From assembly GCF_020164955.1 (NCBI RefSeq), contig NZ_JAIUHG010000005.1:62001-126000 (forward strand): 64,000 nucleotides of DNA, given 5' to 3'. A model generated the notes under the pieces. That model made no database searches, had not been told where the DNA came from, and saw only the letters and a list, made by a program, of their open reading frames with translations. Origin of the DNA: Mesorhizobium sp. CA8. GTDB lineage: Bacteria; Pseudomonadota; Alphaproteobacteria; Rhizobiales; Rhizobiaceae. Position numbers and translations under genes: made by a program. Every line of letters begins with the position of its first letter. Position 1 is the stretch's first letter. Below, in pieces: positions 17,614-26,729 of the stretch.

Positions 17614-19128
17614 CTAGTTCGCCGCCCGGCCGGAGTGCACCCATTCTTCCAGCATCTGCACGCCGAAAGCCGTGGCGCCTTCCCGGCCCCGCGGCCGGTC
17701 CTTGTCGGCCAGTTCCTTGCCGGCAATGTCGAGATGCACCCAGGGACGATCCTCGGTGAAATTGCGCAGGAAGGCCGCGGCATAGGGCGCGTCGCCGTCT
17801 TCCATGTCCTTGGCGTGATGACGGATATCGGCGAAAGGCGAGTGCAGCCCCTCGTCATAGGCACGGTCGAGCGGCAGCTGCCAGAACCGCTCGCCGACCT
17901 TTTCCCCAGCCGCGATCATGCGCGAGGCAATGGTGTCGTCGGTGCTGAAAAGGCCGGCGAAGACCGAGCCGAGACCCCGCATCACCGAATAGGTCAGCGT
18001 CGCCAAGTCGACGATCACCGAGGGGTTGAAACGCGAGGCGGCATAATAGAGGCAGTCGGCCAGGATCAGCCGGCCTTCCGCATCCGTGTCGAACACTTCC
18101 ACGGTCTGGCCCGACGCCGTCGTGACGATATCGCGTGACTTGAGCGCGGTGCCGGACGGCATGTTCTCGGCAATGCCGAGCACGCCGACGGCATGCACCG
18201 GGCTGCCTTGCCGGGCGAGCGCAATCAACAGCCCGACCACGGCGGCCGCGCCGCCCATGTCGGCCTTCATGTCGAACATCTGCTCGCCGCGCTTGATGCA
18301 CAGGCCACCGGAATCGAAGCAGACGCCCTTGCCGACGAAAGCCAATGGCTGCGCGGGAGCGCCCTTGCCGCGATAGCGAAGGACGGCGACGCGCGGCGGT
18401 CGCGCCGAGCCGGAGCCGACGGCCAGGATCGCGTTCATGCCGAGCTCCTTCAGCCGTGCCGCATCGAGGATCTCGACATCGATGCCGGCCTCGCGCAGCG
18501 GCTCCAGGTGGTCATGGAAATTGTCCGGGTGGAGATGGTTCGGCGGCAGGTTGACCAGCGTGCGCGCATATTCGACGCCGTCGGCAATGGCATTGACCCG
18601 CGCCAGCGCCGGCTTCAGCTCCGGACCGGCCGCGCCTATCAATTGCACCCGCAAGGTGCGGTCGGCGCCTGCTCCCTGACGCCGGTTGCGCAGGTCGAAA
18701 CGATACCGCCGCAGCCGCAGGCCTAGCGCGACCCGCGCCAGCACTTCCGCTGCGGGCAGGCCGACACCGGCGAGCGGGTCCAGCACGAGGGTGGCCGTGC
18801 ATTCGCCCTTGCCTTCCAGATGCGCTGCAAGCAACCCGCCGGCGCGCGCCAGGGAAAGCGGGGTTACGGCCTCGGCCCTGCCCAAGGCCAGCACCACCAC
18901 GCGCCGGACCGGTATCGTCTTCGGCGCGATGACATCGACGCAGGCGCCGGACTCCTCAAGCGCGGCCGGCTCGGAACACGCGCGGGACAAGATCCCGTTC
19001 ATTTCAGCATCGAGCGCCGCTGCCCGTGGCCCAAAACCTGTTTGAGCGGTTTGCAGGATCACGACGACCGAGGTTTCCGCGGAAATCTCGTCCGCCGCTT
19101 CGAAGACCGGCGCCGGCGACTGAGGCAT
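17614..19128 (-). CDS. pepA: leucyl aminopeptidase (M17)
   Basis: The 504-residue enzyme aligns with E. coli PepA with a shift of three residues. The two-zinc ligands and catalytic residues are all present: Lys267, Asp272, Lys279, Asp290, Asp349, Glu351 and Arg353. The family signature reads DTDAEGRL instead of the usual NTDAEGRL. It should remove N-terminal residues from peptides in the cytoplasm as a hexamer. It is the first gene of the peptide-use operon, 38 bp before the iminopeptidase gene, and is divergent from a LysR gene across 259 bp, the likely control region. The N-terminal domain is less conserved, as usual. Confidence 0.92.
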   Translation of the reverse strand: MPQSPAPVFEAADEISAETSVVVILQTAQTGFGPRAAALDAEMNGILSRACSEPAALEESGACVDVIAPKTIPVRRVVVLALGRAEAVTPLSLARAGGLLAAHLEGKGECTATLVLDPLAGVGLPAAEVLARVALGLRLRRYRFDLRNRRQGAGADRTLRVQLIGAAGPELKPALARVNAIADGVEYARTLVNLPPNHLHPDNFHDHLEPLREAGIDVEILDAARLKELGMNAILAVGSGSARPPRVAVLRYRGKGAPAQPLAFVGKGVCFDSGGLCIKRGEQMFDMKADMGGAAAVVGLLIALARQGSPVHAVGVLGIAENMPSGTALKSRDIVTTASGQTVEVFDTDAEGRLILADCLYYAASRFNPSVIVDLATLTYSVMRGLGSVFAGLFSTDDTIASRMIAAGEKVGERFWQLPLDRAYDEGLHSPFADIRHHAKDMEDGDAPYAAAFLRNFTEDRPWVHLDIAGKELADKDRPRGREGATAFGVQMLEEWVHSGRAAN

Positions 19129-19387
19129 AAAGCTCGTTCTCCCATTCCGGGGCGCCTCGCCGAGGCTTAGCTTGCGTCATAGGCAAAGCTTCGCCGGCCA
19201 CCGCCGGAAACCGGTGATCCCAGTCTCCACCGATGGTGGAATGGCATCGGAGTGCCCAAACAATCGTTTTCGGATGGCGACTTGGTCGCTCTTGCCTTTT
19301 GGGTATCCCTGAACCGGCCAGGCGATCAAACGCCAATTTTGCCCAAGTCGATTGACAAAAACTCAACTGACATTTCATGATCGGCCA
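19129..19387. promoter_or_regulatory. divergent control region between pepA and LysR gene
   Basis: A 259 bp gene-free region separates divergent pepA and the LysR-type gene, the classic place for a LysR operator. TTGACA at 19352 could be a -35 box for the LysR gene, with TCATGA 17 nt on. I could not settle a T-N11-A operator by eye. Confidence 0.4.
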
Positions 19388-20284
19388 ATGGCCCTGCCCT
19401 CACTCAATGGCATGCGCGCTTTCGAGGCCGCCGCGCGTCTCGGCAGCATCAAGGATGCAGCGGAAGAGCTGCATTTGACGCCTTCGGCCGTCAGCCGCCA
19501 CATCCGCGCGCTTGAGAAGAACCTTGGCCAGGACCTGTTCGAGCGCGGCTTTCGCCAGATTACGCCTACCATCAGGGGCTCATATTATGCGCGCTCTCTC
19601 TCAGAGGCATTCGAGGCCATCTGGCGTGCCACCGACGATGTCAGCTTCGTCCATGGTCACGGCAGGACGCAGCGTGTCAGGGTTCTCTGCGTACCGGCGG
19701 TCCTGAACCTTTGGCTGGCGGACCGGCTGCCGAATTTCCGCAAGCAGCATCCAGCCGTGGACCTGGAGATCTCTACCTCGGGCAAGCGCGCCAACTTCGA
19801 TTTGGCCATTGTTGACGAGTTCGTCTACAAGGCCGGCCCGGCCCTGACGCTGCTGATCCCGCTGGTCCTGACCCCGGTCTGCGCGCCCTCGCTGCTCGAA
19901 GGACCGGTGCCGCTCAGAACGCCCGCCGATCTCGTCAATCATCATCTGATCCACGAATGCGAGAGCATGCGCTGGCGGCGCTGGCTGGAGCAGGAGGGCG
20001 TTCTGGACACCACGCCGAAATCCAGCACGACGCTCGACGACTGCACCTTGATCATGCGCGAGGTGATAAACGGCGCGGGGATCGCTCTGGCCGATACCAT
20101 GATGGCGCAGGACCTTCTGCAGCAAGGCAAGCTTGTCGCTCCTTTCAGCGCCCGCCACACCTACCCCGCCGGCATCTATCTGCATCAGCGCCGCAGCATC
20201 GGGAACAAGCCCGGAACCGGCCTGTTTCAGGACTGGCTGCTCGCCGAGATCACCGACCATAAGCGCGCAATGGGTATCGCGTAG
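19388..20284 (+). CDS. LysR-family transcriptional regulator (GcvA-like)
   Basis: The 298-residue protein has an N-terminal winged helix-turn-helix (PSLNGMRAFEAAARLGSIKDAAEELHLTPSAVSRHI falls in this fold, residues 4-39). A LysR substrate-binding domain follows (about 95-290), with the GcvA-type features SGKRANFDLAI and CESMRWRRWLEQEG. It probably senses an amino acid or peptide-derived ligand and controls the divergent pepA-dpp operon; this is inference from position. I chose the ATG at 19388; the frame is open to a TTG at 19352 that overlaps a possible -35 box. No clear Shine-Dalgarno sequence is seen, so a short or absent leader is possible. Confidence 0.85.
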   Translation: MALPSLNGMRAFEAAARLGSIKDAAEELHLTPSAVSRHIRALEKNLGQDLFERGFRQITPTIRGSYYARSLSEAFEAIWRATDDVSFVHGHGRTQRVRVLCVPAVLNLWLADRLPNFRKQHPAVDLEISTSGKRANFDLAIVDEFVYKAGPALTLLIPLVLTPVCAPSLLEGPVPLRTPADLVNHHLIHECESMRWRRWLEQEGVLDTTPKSSTTLDDCTLIMREVINGAGIALADTMMAQDLLQQGKLVAPFSARHTYPAGIYLHQRRSIGNKPGTGLFQDWLLAEITDHKRAMGIA

Positions 20285-20373
20285 CACATCGGGAAGGTCC
20301 GCCGTCCAAAACGGCGCGCAACAAAAAAGGCGGCAGCCGATGGCCAGCGCCCTTCCACGTCCTGAAGCGTTGC

Positions 20374-20640
20374 TCAACCCTTGATGGTGGCGGTCAGCTC
20401 GTCATAGGCCTTGCAGGCTTCGTCGAGCGTCGTGGCGCCCTGATACTTCGTCGTCACGGCCTGCACCTTGGCGGTCAGATCGGCCGCCTTGCTCGGATCC
20501 TTGGTGATGGCTTCCTGGAGCGCGGCAGCCATGTCCTGCGCCTTCTTGGCGGCGATTTCCTGCGTGCATTCCGGCCCCTTGGAGCAAGCCGAACCGGCCA
20601 ACGCCGCAACACCCACGGCAACGAGCAAAAACTTCTTCAT
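20374..20640 (-). CDS. small secreted hypothetical protein
   Basis: This 88-residue protein starts MKKFLLVAVGVAALAGSAC, a signal peptide whose end resembles a weak lipobox (GSAC, Cys19), so it may be a lipoprotein or a Sec-secreted protein. The mature part is a helical stretch rich in Ala, Lys and Gln with two further cysteines (Cys25 and Cys76) that could pair. I do not recognise a family. GAGGAG lies about 9 nt upstream of the ATG. It stands alone, convergent with the LysR gene. Confidence 0.65.
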   Translation of the reverse strand: MKKFLLVAVGVAALAGSACSKGPECTQEIAAKKAQDMAAALQEAITKDPSKAADLTAKVQAVTTKYQGATTLDEACKAYDELTATIKG

Positions 20641-21015
20641 GTCAATCATCTCCTCAAAAAAAGGCAGCCGCCCATCGCCGCTGCCTCCACTAGCCGAAGC
20701 CGAACGTGCCATAACCGCTGATTGTGGCGTGACGCAACGACCGGGCCGCATAAACTTGTGTAATCAGGTTGCAACGTCGCGGCGTCCGTGTTGAGGCCGC
20801 CCGATGCATGTCGCCCAAAGCGCGCAGCGGTTTTGGGTCGACGACAGGCATAAAGCAACAAGCTAAAGCGCGTCGTACGAGGCCATTCAGACGCGACGGC
20901 TTTAGAGCAATCCCAGGAAATGTGCGAAACGGTTTTCAGCCCCGAAAACAAAGAGATAGTGCGTCTCACCGTTTTCGTGAAACGATGAGACGCTCCATGT
21001 CAGTTGGAGCAAAGT
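20641..21015. other. 375 bp gene-free region
   Basis: This region holds the upstream sequence of the small secreted gene and a dispersed intergenic repeat (listed separately). Several short open frames here have no ribosome site and no family likeness. I see no tRNA or clear promoter. Confidence 0.5.
20901..20995. repeat. dispersed intergenic repeat with terminal hairpin
   Basis: The sequence opens TTTAGAGCAATCCCAGGAAA and continues to a stem-loop GCGTCTCACCGTTT / AAACGATGAGACGC (20961-20993, one mismatch). The opening is shared with the repeats at 25809 and, in part, 2870. This matches a repeat I recall as common between genes in mesorhizobia. It lies just after the MFS stop, so the hairpin may also end that transcript. 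Confidence 0.65.
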
Positions 21016-22224
21016 TCACCCGCGAGGCTGTAGCAGCGCCAGCACGACCGTCAATGCGGCAAGGACGACGGTAATGGTCAACGGTCCAGAGGCACCATAG
21101 GTGTCCACGACATATCCGCCGAGAACCGCACCAATGGTAATGGCAACCTGGAAAGAGACGACCATCAGGCTACCCGCTGCTTCCAGCGCATCAGGCGCCG
21201 CGCGGGACAGATTGGTCGGCAGCACGACCGGCGCCATGCCGAAGGCCAAGCCCCAAATGGTGACGAATGCGAAGGCGACGGCGATGTGCACGCCCCAAAG
21301 CACCAATGCCAGCGCCGCAAACGCCATCAATGCGGCGTTGCCCGCGAGCGCCATGCGGATATTGGCATCGGCCATGCGGCCGCCGGCAATATTGCCGATC
21401 ACAGCGGCGATGCCAAATCCGAGCAGGGCCAAGGCAATTGGCGCGGTCGCCAGGAGCGTCACATGTTCGAGGAAGGGGCGTACATAGACCGAGCCGGCAA
21501 AATGCCCTGTCATCAGCAAAAGAATGGCCAGCATGCCGAGTTGAATGCCACGCCGCCGTGTCAGCCGAAATACATCCGCAAGACTATTGCTGGCCGTGGC
21601 CGGCAGGGTCGGCAGGCTAACCAACTGCAGCAGCATGGCAATCACTGCCAGCCCCGCTGTCAAGGCCATGGCGCTGCGCCATCCCAGCCAGTCGCTGATC
21701 AACGCACCGACCGATGGCGCGGCAATGGTGGCGAGCGAGACGCCGAGGGTGACGATAGCCATGCCCCGACCTGTCGCATTGGCGCCAACTAGCCTGGCCA
21801 CGACGGCAACCGAGAGTGCCCAGAATGCGCTGAGAGCGATTCCGAGCCCGGCCCGGCCCAGCAGCAACAGCCAGAAATTGGGCGCCAGCGCGGCAAGGAG
21901 GTTGGAACCGACCGCCAAGGCGCTGAGGCCAACCAGCACCGTCTTGCGGTTCAATCGGCCGATGAGAACATTGCTCAACATGGCCGTCACCGCGCCGACT
22001 GAAGCCGTGGCGGTGACGACCTGTCCGGCGGTTCCTTCGCTGATGCCGAGGTCCCGCGCCATCGGCGTCAACAGGCCTGCCGGCAGAAATTCGGCTGATA
22101 CCAGGGCAAAGCTGGTGGCCGCCAATGAAATGACCGCAAACCAGGTAGCTGCGTGCCACGTGGCTGGCGCGGCGTCATCGAGGTCTATCGCCGCGTCTTC
22201 AAGCTGTAACGTCATGTCTGTCAC
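21016..22224 (-). CDS. MFS transporter, DHA1 family (NepI/AraJ-like)
   Basis: The 402-residue protein has twelve hydrophobic segments and the DHA1 pattern: SAEFLPAGLLTPMARDLGISEGTAGQ in helix 1-2 and the loop 2-3 region NVLIGRLNRKTVLVG. NepI, which exports purine ribonucleosides, and AraJ, linked to sugar efflux, are the nearest types I recognise; the substrate is unknown. The start is GTG with GGAG 8 nt upstream. An AraC-family gene ends 60 bp upstream on the same strand and probably controls it. Confidence 0.85.
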   Translation of the reverse strand: MTDMTLQLEDAAIDLDDAAPATWHAATWFAVISLAATSFALVSAEFLPAGLLTPMARDLGISEGTAGQVVTATASVGAVTAMLSNVLIGRLNRKTVLVGLSALAVGSNLLAALAPNFWLLLLGRAGLGIALSAFWALSVAVVARLVGANATGRGMAIVTLGVSLATIAAPSVGALISDWLGWRSAMALTAGLAVIAMLLQLVSLPTLPATASNSLADVFRLTRRRGIQLGMLAILLLMTGHFAGSVYVRPFLEHVTLLATAPIALALLGFGIAAVIGNIAGGRMADANIRMALAGNAALMAFAALALVLWGVHIAVAFAFVTIWGLAFGMAPVVLPTNLSRAAPDALEAAGSLMVVSFQVAITIGAVLGGYVVDTYGASGPLTITVVLAALTVVLALLQPRG

Positions 22225-22284
22225 TGAAAAATCTCCAAGGTTTGGAGGTCTTCAATAGACGAGTCGTTTCGGATGATATGTACC

Positions 22285-23268
22285 TTAAAATCCGAAATTC
22301 ATGTCCGTTCGTCCGGAAATTGTGCGGCGCACAACGCCCGGCGAGACATTGGTGATGCGTTTGAACGCGCGCGCGAAGGATGCTTCGCTATCATAGCCCA
22401 AACGGGTAGCGACCTCGGCAACCGACAGGCCGTTTTGCCCCAGCAACTCGCGGGCAAGCTGCATCCGCAGACGGGCAAGATAGTGGGCAGCGCCCTCCCC
22501 TAACACAGCGCTAAAGCGCTCGGCGAAAATCGAGCGCGATTGGCCTGCCAGGCCGGCAAGGCTTTCCAGGGTCCAGTTATGGCCGGGGTCTCGGTGCATG
22601 GCTGCCAGCGCGCGGCCGATATGAGGGTCGCGGATGGCGGCGAGCCAACCGGTGGTCGAGGCCCCAGTGCAATTGACCCAGCAGCGGATGAGCCGGGCGG
22701 TCAGCAAGTCCGCCATACGGGACAGAATCGTGGCGCTGCCCATCTGCGGTTGCGCGGCCTCGGCCGTCATAGCCGCCAGCAAAGGACCGACGACCGGATC
22801 GTTGCCGGCCACATCGCACCCTTTGATAATAGGTGGCATCAACGTGATCAGTGGATTGAGCGCACAGGCGCCCAGGGCCATGGAGCCGCAGAAAAGGGTG
22901 CTTGTCGCTCCCGTCCCTTCCCGCACCACCTCACAGACATTGCTTCCCAACTTGGTCACGTGGCAACTCTCGAGCGAGTCGCCTGCAACGTCCGGCGCGC
23001 TGGCCAACCGGTGGGCGAGGCCTTGCGGCAACAGCACCAGATCGCCATCGCGCAACTCCTGCCAGCCTTCCGCTTCGGTATAAATCCAGCATGGACCCTG
23101 GCCGACAAAGTGAAAGCGAAGCAGCTTCTGTTGCGGAAAGGCGATGCTCCATGGATGCCGGAGCTCGCAGCGGCCATAGTTGACCCCACTCAAGCGAAAG
23201 TCCTGCAGGACTTCACTGAGCGCATCCATCGGGATATGCAGAGGCGGGCGGGACGAATAGTCAGGCAT
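22285..23268 (-). CDS. AraC-family transcriptional regulator
   Basis: The 327-residue protein has an N-terminal cupin_6-type ligand domain (LSEVLQDFRLSGVNYGRCEL, then FVGQGPCWIY and GDLVLLPQGLAHRLAS). Two C-terminal AraC helix-turn-helix motifs follow (WTLESLAGLAGQSRSIFAERF and SVAEVATRLGYDSEASFARAF). Regulators of this subgroup often control a neighbouring MFS exporter or oxidoreductase; here the MFS gene follows in the same direction. The chosen ATG at 23268 fits the family N-terminus; the frame is open 76 codons further upstream without support. Confidence 0.87.
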   Translation of the reverse strand: MPDYSSRPPLHIPMDALSEVLQDFRLSGVNYGRCELRHPWSIAFPQQKLLRFHFVGQGPCWIYTEAEGWQELRDGDLVLLPQGLAHRLASAPDVAGDSLESCHVTKLGSNVCEVVREGTGATSTLFCGSMALGACALNPLITLMPPIIKGCDVAGNDPVVGPLLAAMTAEAAQPQMGSATILSRMADLLTARLIRCWVNCTGASTTGWLAAIRDPHIGRALAAMHRDPGHNWTLESLAGLAGQSRSIFAERFSAVLGEGAAHYLARLRMQLARELLGQNGLSVAEVATRLGYDSEASFARAFKRITNVSPGVVRRTISGRTDMNFGF

Positions 23269-23398
23269 TCGGCTACTGTATATGCCGAACGTCCGGCAGG
23301 CAAGCGGAGGCCGCTTCAACGGCACCCTACCCTTCAAGTCAGTCCGCCCGCCCTTGCCTCTCCCTCCCTGTGCATGCAAGGAGTGCTTGAGCAACTGG

Positions 23399-25243
23399 AT
23401 GACAGGCATGGCAGCTGAGGCATCGAACAGCGATCTGGTGCAAGTGGTGGCGCTGCTTGCTGCCGGCGTGGTCGCCGTGCCGATCTTCAAGCGCATGGGG
23501 CTCGGCTCGATCCTCGGCTACCTCGCCGCCGGCGTCGTCATCGGTCCGTTCGGCCTGCGCATCTTTTCTGAATCGGAAGCGATCCTCCACGTCGCGGAGC
23601 TCGGCGTCGTCATGTTCCTGTTCATCATCGGCTTGGAGATGCAGCCGTCGCGGCTCTGGGGGCTGCGCCGCGAGATCTTTGGACTTGGCGCGCTGCAGGT
23701 CGGCGTCTGCGCAGTCCTGCTTACTCTCGTCGGATTGGCCGGCGGATTTCCGATCGCGCAGTCCTTTGTCGCCGGCGCCGGCTTCGTCCTGACCTCGACG
23801 GCCATCGTCATGCAATTGTTGGAGGAGCGCGGCGAGATCGCCACGCCGAAAGGCCAGCGCATCGTCTCCATCCTGCTGCTCGAAGACCTGATGATCGTGC
23901 CGCTGCTCGCGCTTATTGCGTTCCTTGCGCCCGGCGGCGCCGAGACCAGTTTTTCTGAGCGGCTGACCGAAGTCGGCATCGGCATCGCGGCGATCGTCGG
24001 GCTGGTCGTGGCCGGTCGTTACCTGCTCAATCCGCTCTTCCGCATCCTGGCCGATGCCCGCGCCCGCGAAGTCATGACCGCCGCGGCGCTGCTGGTGGTG
24101 CTGGGATCGGCCCTGGCCATGCAGCTTTCCGGCCTGTCGATGGCCATGGGCGCCTTCCTCGCCGGCGTGCTGTTGTCGGAATCGACCTTCCGCCACCAGC
24201 TCGAAGCCGATATCGAGCCGTTCCGCGGTATTCTGCTCGGCCTGTTCTTCCTCGCCGTCGGAATGTCGCTCGACCTTGGCGTCGTCGCCCAGAACTGGCG
24301 GCTCATCGCCATCTATGTCGTCGCCTACATGGTCATGAAGGCATTCGGCATCTACGTCGTCGCGCGCATTCTGAAAAGCGGCCATCGCGAGGCGCTCGAA
24401 CGCGCCGTCTTCATGGCGCAGGGCGGCGAGTTCGCCTTCGTGCTCTATTCGTCCGCTGCCGCGGTCGGCATCATCGACGGCCAGGCCAACGCCACGCTGA
24501 CTGCCATCGTCATCATCTCAATGGTGCTGACGCCGCTCGCGATCTTGGCGCTCCGTTACCTCACCCCGCGTGACGAGCAGTCCCTCGACGGCGTCGACAT
24601 CGCCGACGGCCTCACCGGCAGCGTGCTGATCATCGGCTTCGGCCGCTTCGGCCAGATCGCCAGCCAGCCGCTTTTGCTGCGCGGGATGGACGTCTCGATC
24701 ATCGACAACGAGGTGGAGATGATCCAGGCGGCGGCCGATTTCGGTTTCAAGGTCTATTACGGCGACGGCACGAGGCTGGACATCCTGCATGCGGCCGGCG
24801 CCGGGCGCGCCCGCGCGGTGCTGATCTGCGTCGATAAGCCCGACGCCGCCGTGCGCATCGCCCAATTGATCAAGGCCGAATTCCCGCTGGTCACCATTCT
24901 GGCGCGCGCCTTCGACCGCGGCACTGCGCTGCAGCTCGTACGCGCCGGCGTCGACTATCAGCTGCGCGAGACCTTCGAATCGGCGCTGGTCTTCGGCGGC
25001 TCCGCGCTGGAAGCGCTGGGCGTCGATCCCGAGGAGGTCGCCGAAGTCATGGAGGATGTGCGACGCCGCGACGAAGCGCGCTTCGAGACGCAATTGGCCG
25101 AGGGCGTGCGCGCCGGCCAGCGTTTCCTCAAGGGCAATATAGGCACTCCGATCCCGACGCCGCTTACCCAGCCGCGCCGCGCCGGCCGCGCGCTGAACCA
25201 GGAAACCGCCGTCGTGCTGAACCAGGCAGAGACCAAGAACTGA
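23399..25243 (+). CDS. Kef-type CPA2 cation:proton antiporter with RCK domain
   Basis: The 614-residue protein has a Na+/H+ exchanger membrane domain (about residues 10-390; KRMGLGSILGYLAAGVVIGP is the family signature) with some twelve helices. A cytoplasmic TrkA-N/RCK domain follows with the nucleotide motif IGFGRFGQ and the acidic IIDNE. This is the KefB/KefC arrangement for K+ efflux in electrophile or pH stress. No KefF/KefG partner is near, so control by glutathione is uncertain. The start is uncertain: AAGGAG lies 15 nt before ATG 23399; TTG 23387 and ATG 23408 are alternatives. Confidence 0.87.
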   Translation: MTGMAAEASNSDLVQVVALLAAGVVAVPIFKRMGLGSILGYLAAGVVIGPFGLRIFSESEAILHVAELGVVMFLFIIGLEMQPSRLWGLRREIFGLGALQVGVCAVLLTLVGLAGGFPIAQSFVAGAGFVLTSTAIVMQLLEERGEIATPKGQRIVSILLLEDLMIVPLLALIAFLAPGGAETSFSERLTEVGIGIAAIVGLVVAGRYLLNPLFRILADARAREVMTAAALLVVLGSALAMQLSGLSMAMGAFLAGVLLSESTFRHQLEADIEPFRGILLGLFFLAVGMSLDLGVVAQNWRLIAIYVVAYMVMKAFGIYVVARILKSGHREALERAVFMAQGGEFAFVLYSSAAAVGIIDGQANATLTAIVIISMVLTPLAILALRYLTPRDEQSLDGVDIADGLTGSVLIIGFGRFGQIASQPLLLRGMDVSIIDNEVEMIQAAADFGFKVYYGDGTRLDILHAAGAGRARAVLICVDKPDAAVRIAQLIKAEFPLVTILARAFDRGTALQLVRAGVDYQLRETFESALVFGGSALEALGVDPEEVAEVMEDVRRRDEARFETQLAEGVRAGQRFLKGNIGTPIPTPLTQPRRAGRALNQETAVVLNQAETKN

Positions 25244-25252
25244 GGGGCAAAT

Positions 25253-25801
25253 ATGGCAGGGCTTGATCCACGAGCGCTTTCGGTCATCAAATTCTGGCGC
25301 GACGCCGGCGAGGACGCCTGGTTCGAAAAGAGCGACGCCTTCGACGCCGATTTCCGCAGCCGCTTTCTCGAGTTGCATTACGCGGCGGCGCGGCGTGAAT
25401 GCGATGACTGGAGCGCGCATGCCGAAGGATCGCTGGCGTTGATGATCCTGCTCGACCAGTTTCCACGCAACTGCTTCCGCGGCACCGGCCACGTGTACGC
25501 GACCGATCCGCTGGCCAGATACTTCGCCGACAGGGCAATCGCCGCCGGTCAGGACCTTGAGCTGGAAGAACTGTTTCGCGTCTTCCTCTACCTGCCCTTC
25601 GAGCATTCCGAAGTGCTTGCGGACCAGCAACGGTCGGTCGAGCTAACGCTCGCCAGGGCGCCCGACTATCTGAAATACGCCTAGGAGCATCTGGAGATCA
25701 TCCGGCGCTTCGGACGTTTTCCGCACCGCAACCGCATGCTCGGCCGCGAGACGACGGCCGAGGAGCAGGCATTCTTGGACGGCGGCGGTTTTTCCGGCTG
25801 A
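25253..25801 (+). pseudogene. DUF924-family gene interrupted by an in-frame TAG
   Basis: The frame opens with ATG after GAGGGG, 9 bp past the antiporter stop, and reads as a DUF924 protein: SVIKFWRDAG, SLALMILLDQFPRNCFRGTG, then YLPFEHSE. At 25682-25684 a TAG stops it after 143 residues (LKYA-stop). The same frame then continues EHLEIIRRFGRFPHRNRMLGRETTAEEQAF, the standard C-terminus of the family, to a TGA at 25799. Full length would be 182 residues. A single-base nonsense change is the simplest reading; a shortened but working protein or a sequencing error are alternatives. The function of DUF924 proteins is unknown. Confidence 0.85.
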
Positions 25802-25808
25802 CCGGTCG

Positions 25809-25860
25809 GCTTTGGAGCAATTCCAGGAAAAGTGTGAGCGGTTTTCCGTCCGGAATTGCG
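25809..25860. repeat. dispersed GAGCAAT intergenic repeat
   Basis: GCTTTGGAGCAATTCCAGGA and the following GGTTTTCCGTCCGGAATTGC match the first half of the repeat at 20901. The ends GCAATTCC / GGAATTGC form an inverted pair. It lies between the convergent DUF924 and folK genes. Confidence 0.65.
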
Positions 25861-25871
25861 ACAATTCAAAA

Positions 25872-26384
25872 TCAGACCAGCCACCATTCCCGGCCCGACG
25901 GCAGCCGCTCGATACCGGACGTGTCGACGGCTTTGAGCCGTTCCGACACGCTCCTGCCGCCGACCGAAAGCCCTGGCGCGATTTCGGCCAGAGGCGCCAG
26001 CACGAAGGCGCGCTCCAGCATGCGCGGATGCGGCACTTCGAGCCCGGTCTCATGGATCACCCGGTCGCCGAACACCAGGATGTCGATGTCGATAAGGCGC
26101 GGCCCCCAGCGCTCCTCGCGCACGCGCTTCAACCGCCTCTCGACGTCGAGGCAAAGCTCGAGCAGCGCGCGTGGCGAAAGCGCCGTCTCGATCGCGGCGG
26201 CGGCATTGAGGAAATCGGGCTGGTCAAGCTTGCCCCAGGGCGGCGTGCGGTAAAGCGAGGAGACGGCGGTAATACGCGTTTGATCGTCGCCGTCCAGCAT
26301 GCGCAAGGCCGCGCCCATGGACTTCGCCGGATCGCCGAGATTGCCGCCGAGACTGAGGTAGACGGCGCTATTCTGGCCAGACAA
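25872..26384 (-). CDS. folK: 2-amino-4-hydroxy-6-hydroxymethyldihydropteridine pyrophosphokinase
   Basis: The 170-residue enzyme has the HPPK hallmarks: YLSLGGNLGDP near the start, SSLYRTPPWG, and the signature RWGPRLIDIDILVFG (the usual RxxPRxIDxDxL pattern) with HPRMLERAFVLAPL. It transfers pyrophosphate from ATP to the pterin in folate synthesis. The start is TTG with GAGGTGA upstream, inside the last codons of folB (17 bp overlap), so the two are probably coupled. Confidence 0.93.
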   Translation of the reverse strand: MSGQNSAVYLSLGGNLGDPAKSMGAALRMLDGDDQTRITAVSSLYRTPPWGKLDQPDFLNAAAAIETALSPRALLELCLDVERRLKRVREERWGPRLIDIDILVFGDRVIHETGLEVPHPRMLERAFVLAPLAEIAPGLSVGGRSVSERLKAVDTSGIERLPSGREWWLV

Positions 26385-26727
26385 CGGTCACCTCGACATA
26401 ATCGAGCACGCCCGGCACCGGGGCGTTCGGTTTGCGCACGGTGATCGCGGCTTTCCTGATCTGAGAGAACCGGGTCGTCAGCGCCTTCGCCACCTCCAGC
26501 GCCAGCGCCTCGATCAGGAAGCGGCGATGTCCGGTCACGATCTTCTCGATGACCGAGAAGGCGAGGCCGTAATTGACGGTGTCCTCGATGGAATCTTCGG
26601 TCAGCGGCCGGCTGGGCTCGACCGTCAGCTCGGCATCGACATAGAAACGCTGGCCAAGCGTCTCCTCCTCGTCCAGCACGCCGTGGCGGGCGAAGAAGGC
26701 ACAGTTCTTCATGCGGATGACGTACAT
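26368..26727 (-). CDS. folB: dihydroneopterin aldolase
   Basis: At 119 residues this matches FolB: MYVIRMKNCAFFARHGVLDEE carries the conserved tyrosine-free start and the GVxxxE segment, DTVNYG is the pterin-binding motif, and EALALEVAKAL and VRKPNAPVPG follow. It converts dihydroneopterin to the 6-hydroxymethyl pterin and glycolaldehyde. It lies 2 bp after folP and overlaps folK, giving the order folP-folB-folK. Confidence 0.93.
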   Translation of the reverse strand: MYVIRMKNCAFFARHGVLDEEETLGQRFYVDAELTVEPSRPLTEDSIEDTVNYGLAFSVIEKIVTGHRRFLIEALALEVAKALTTRFSQIRKAAITVRKPNAPVPGVLDYVEVTVVWPE

Positions 26728-26729
26728 GA

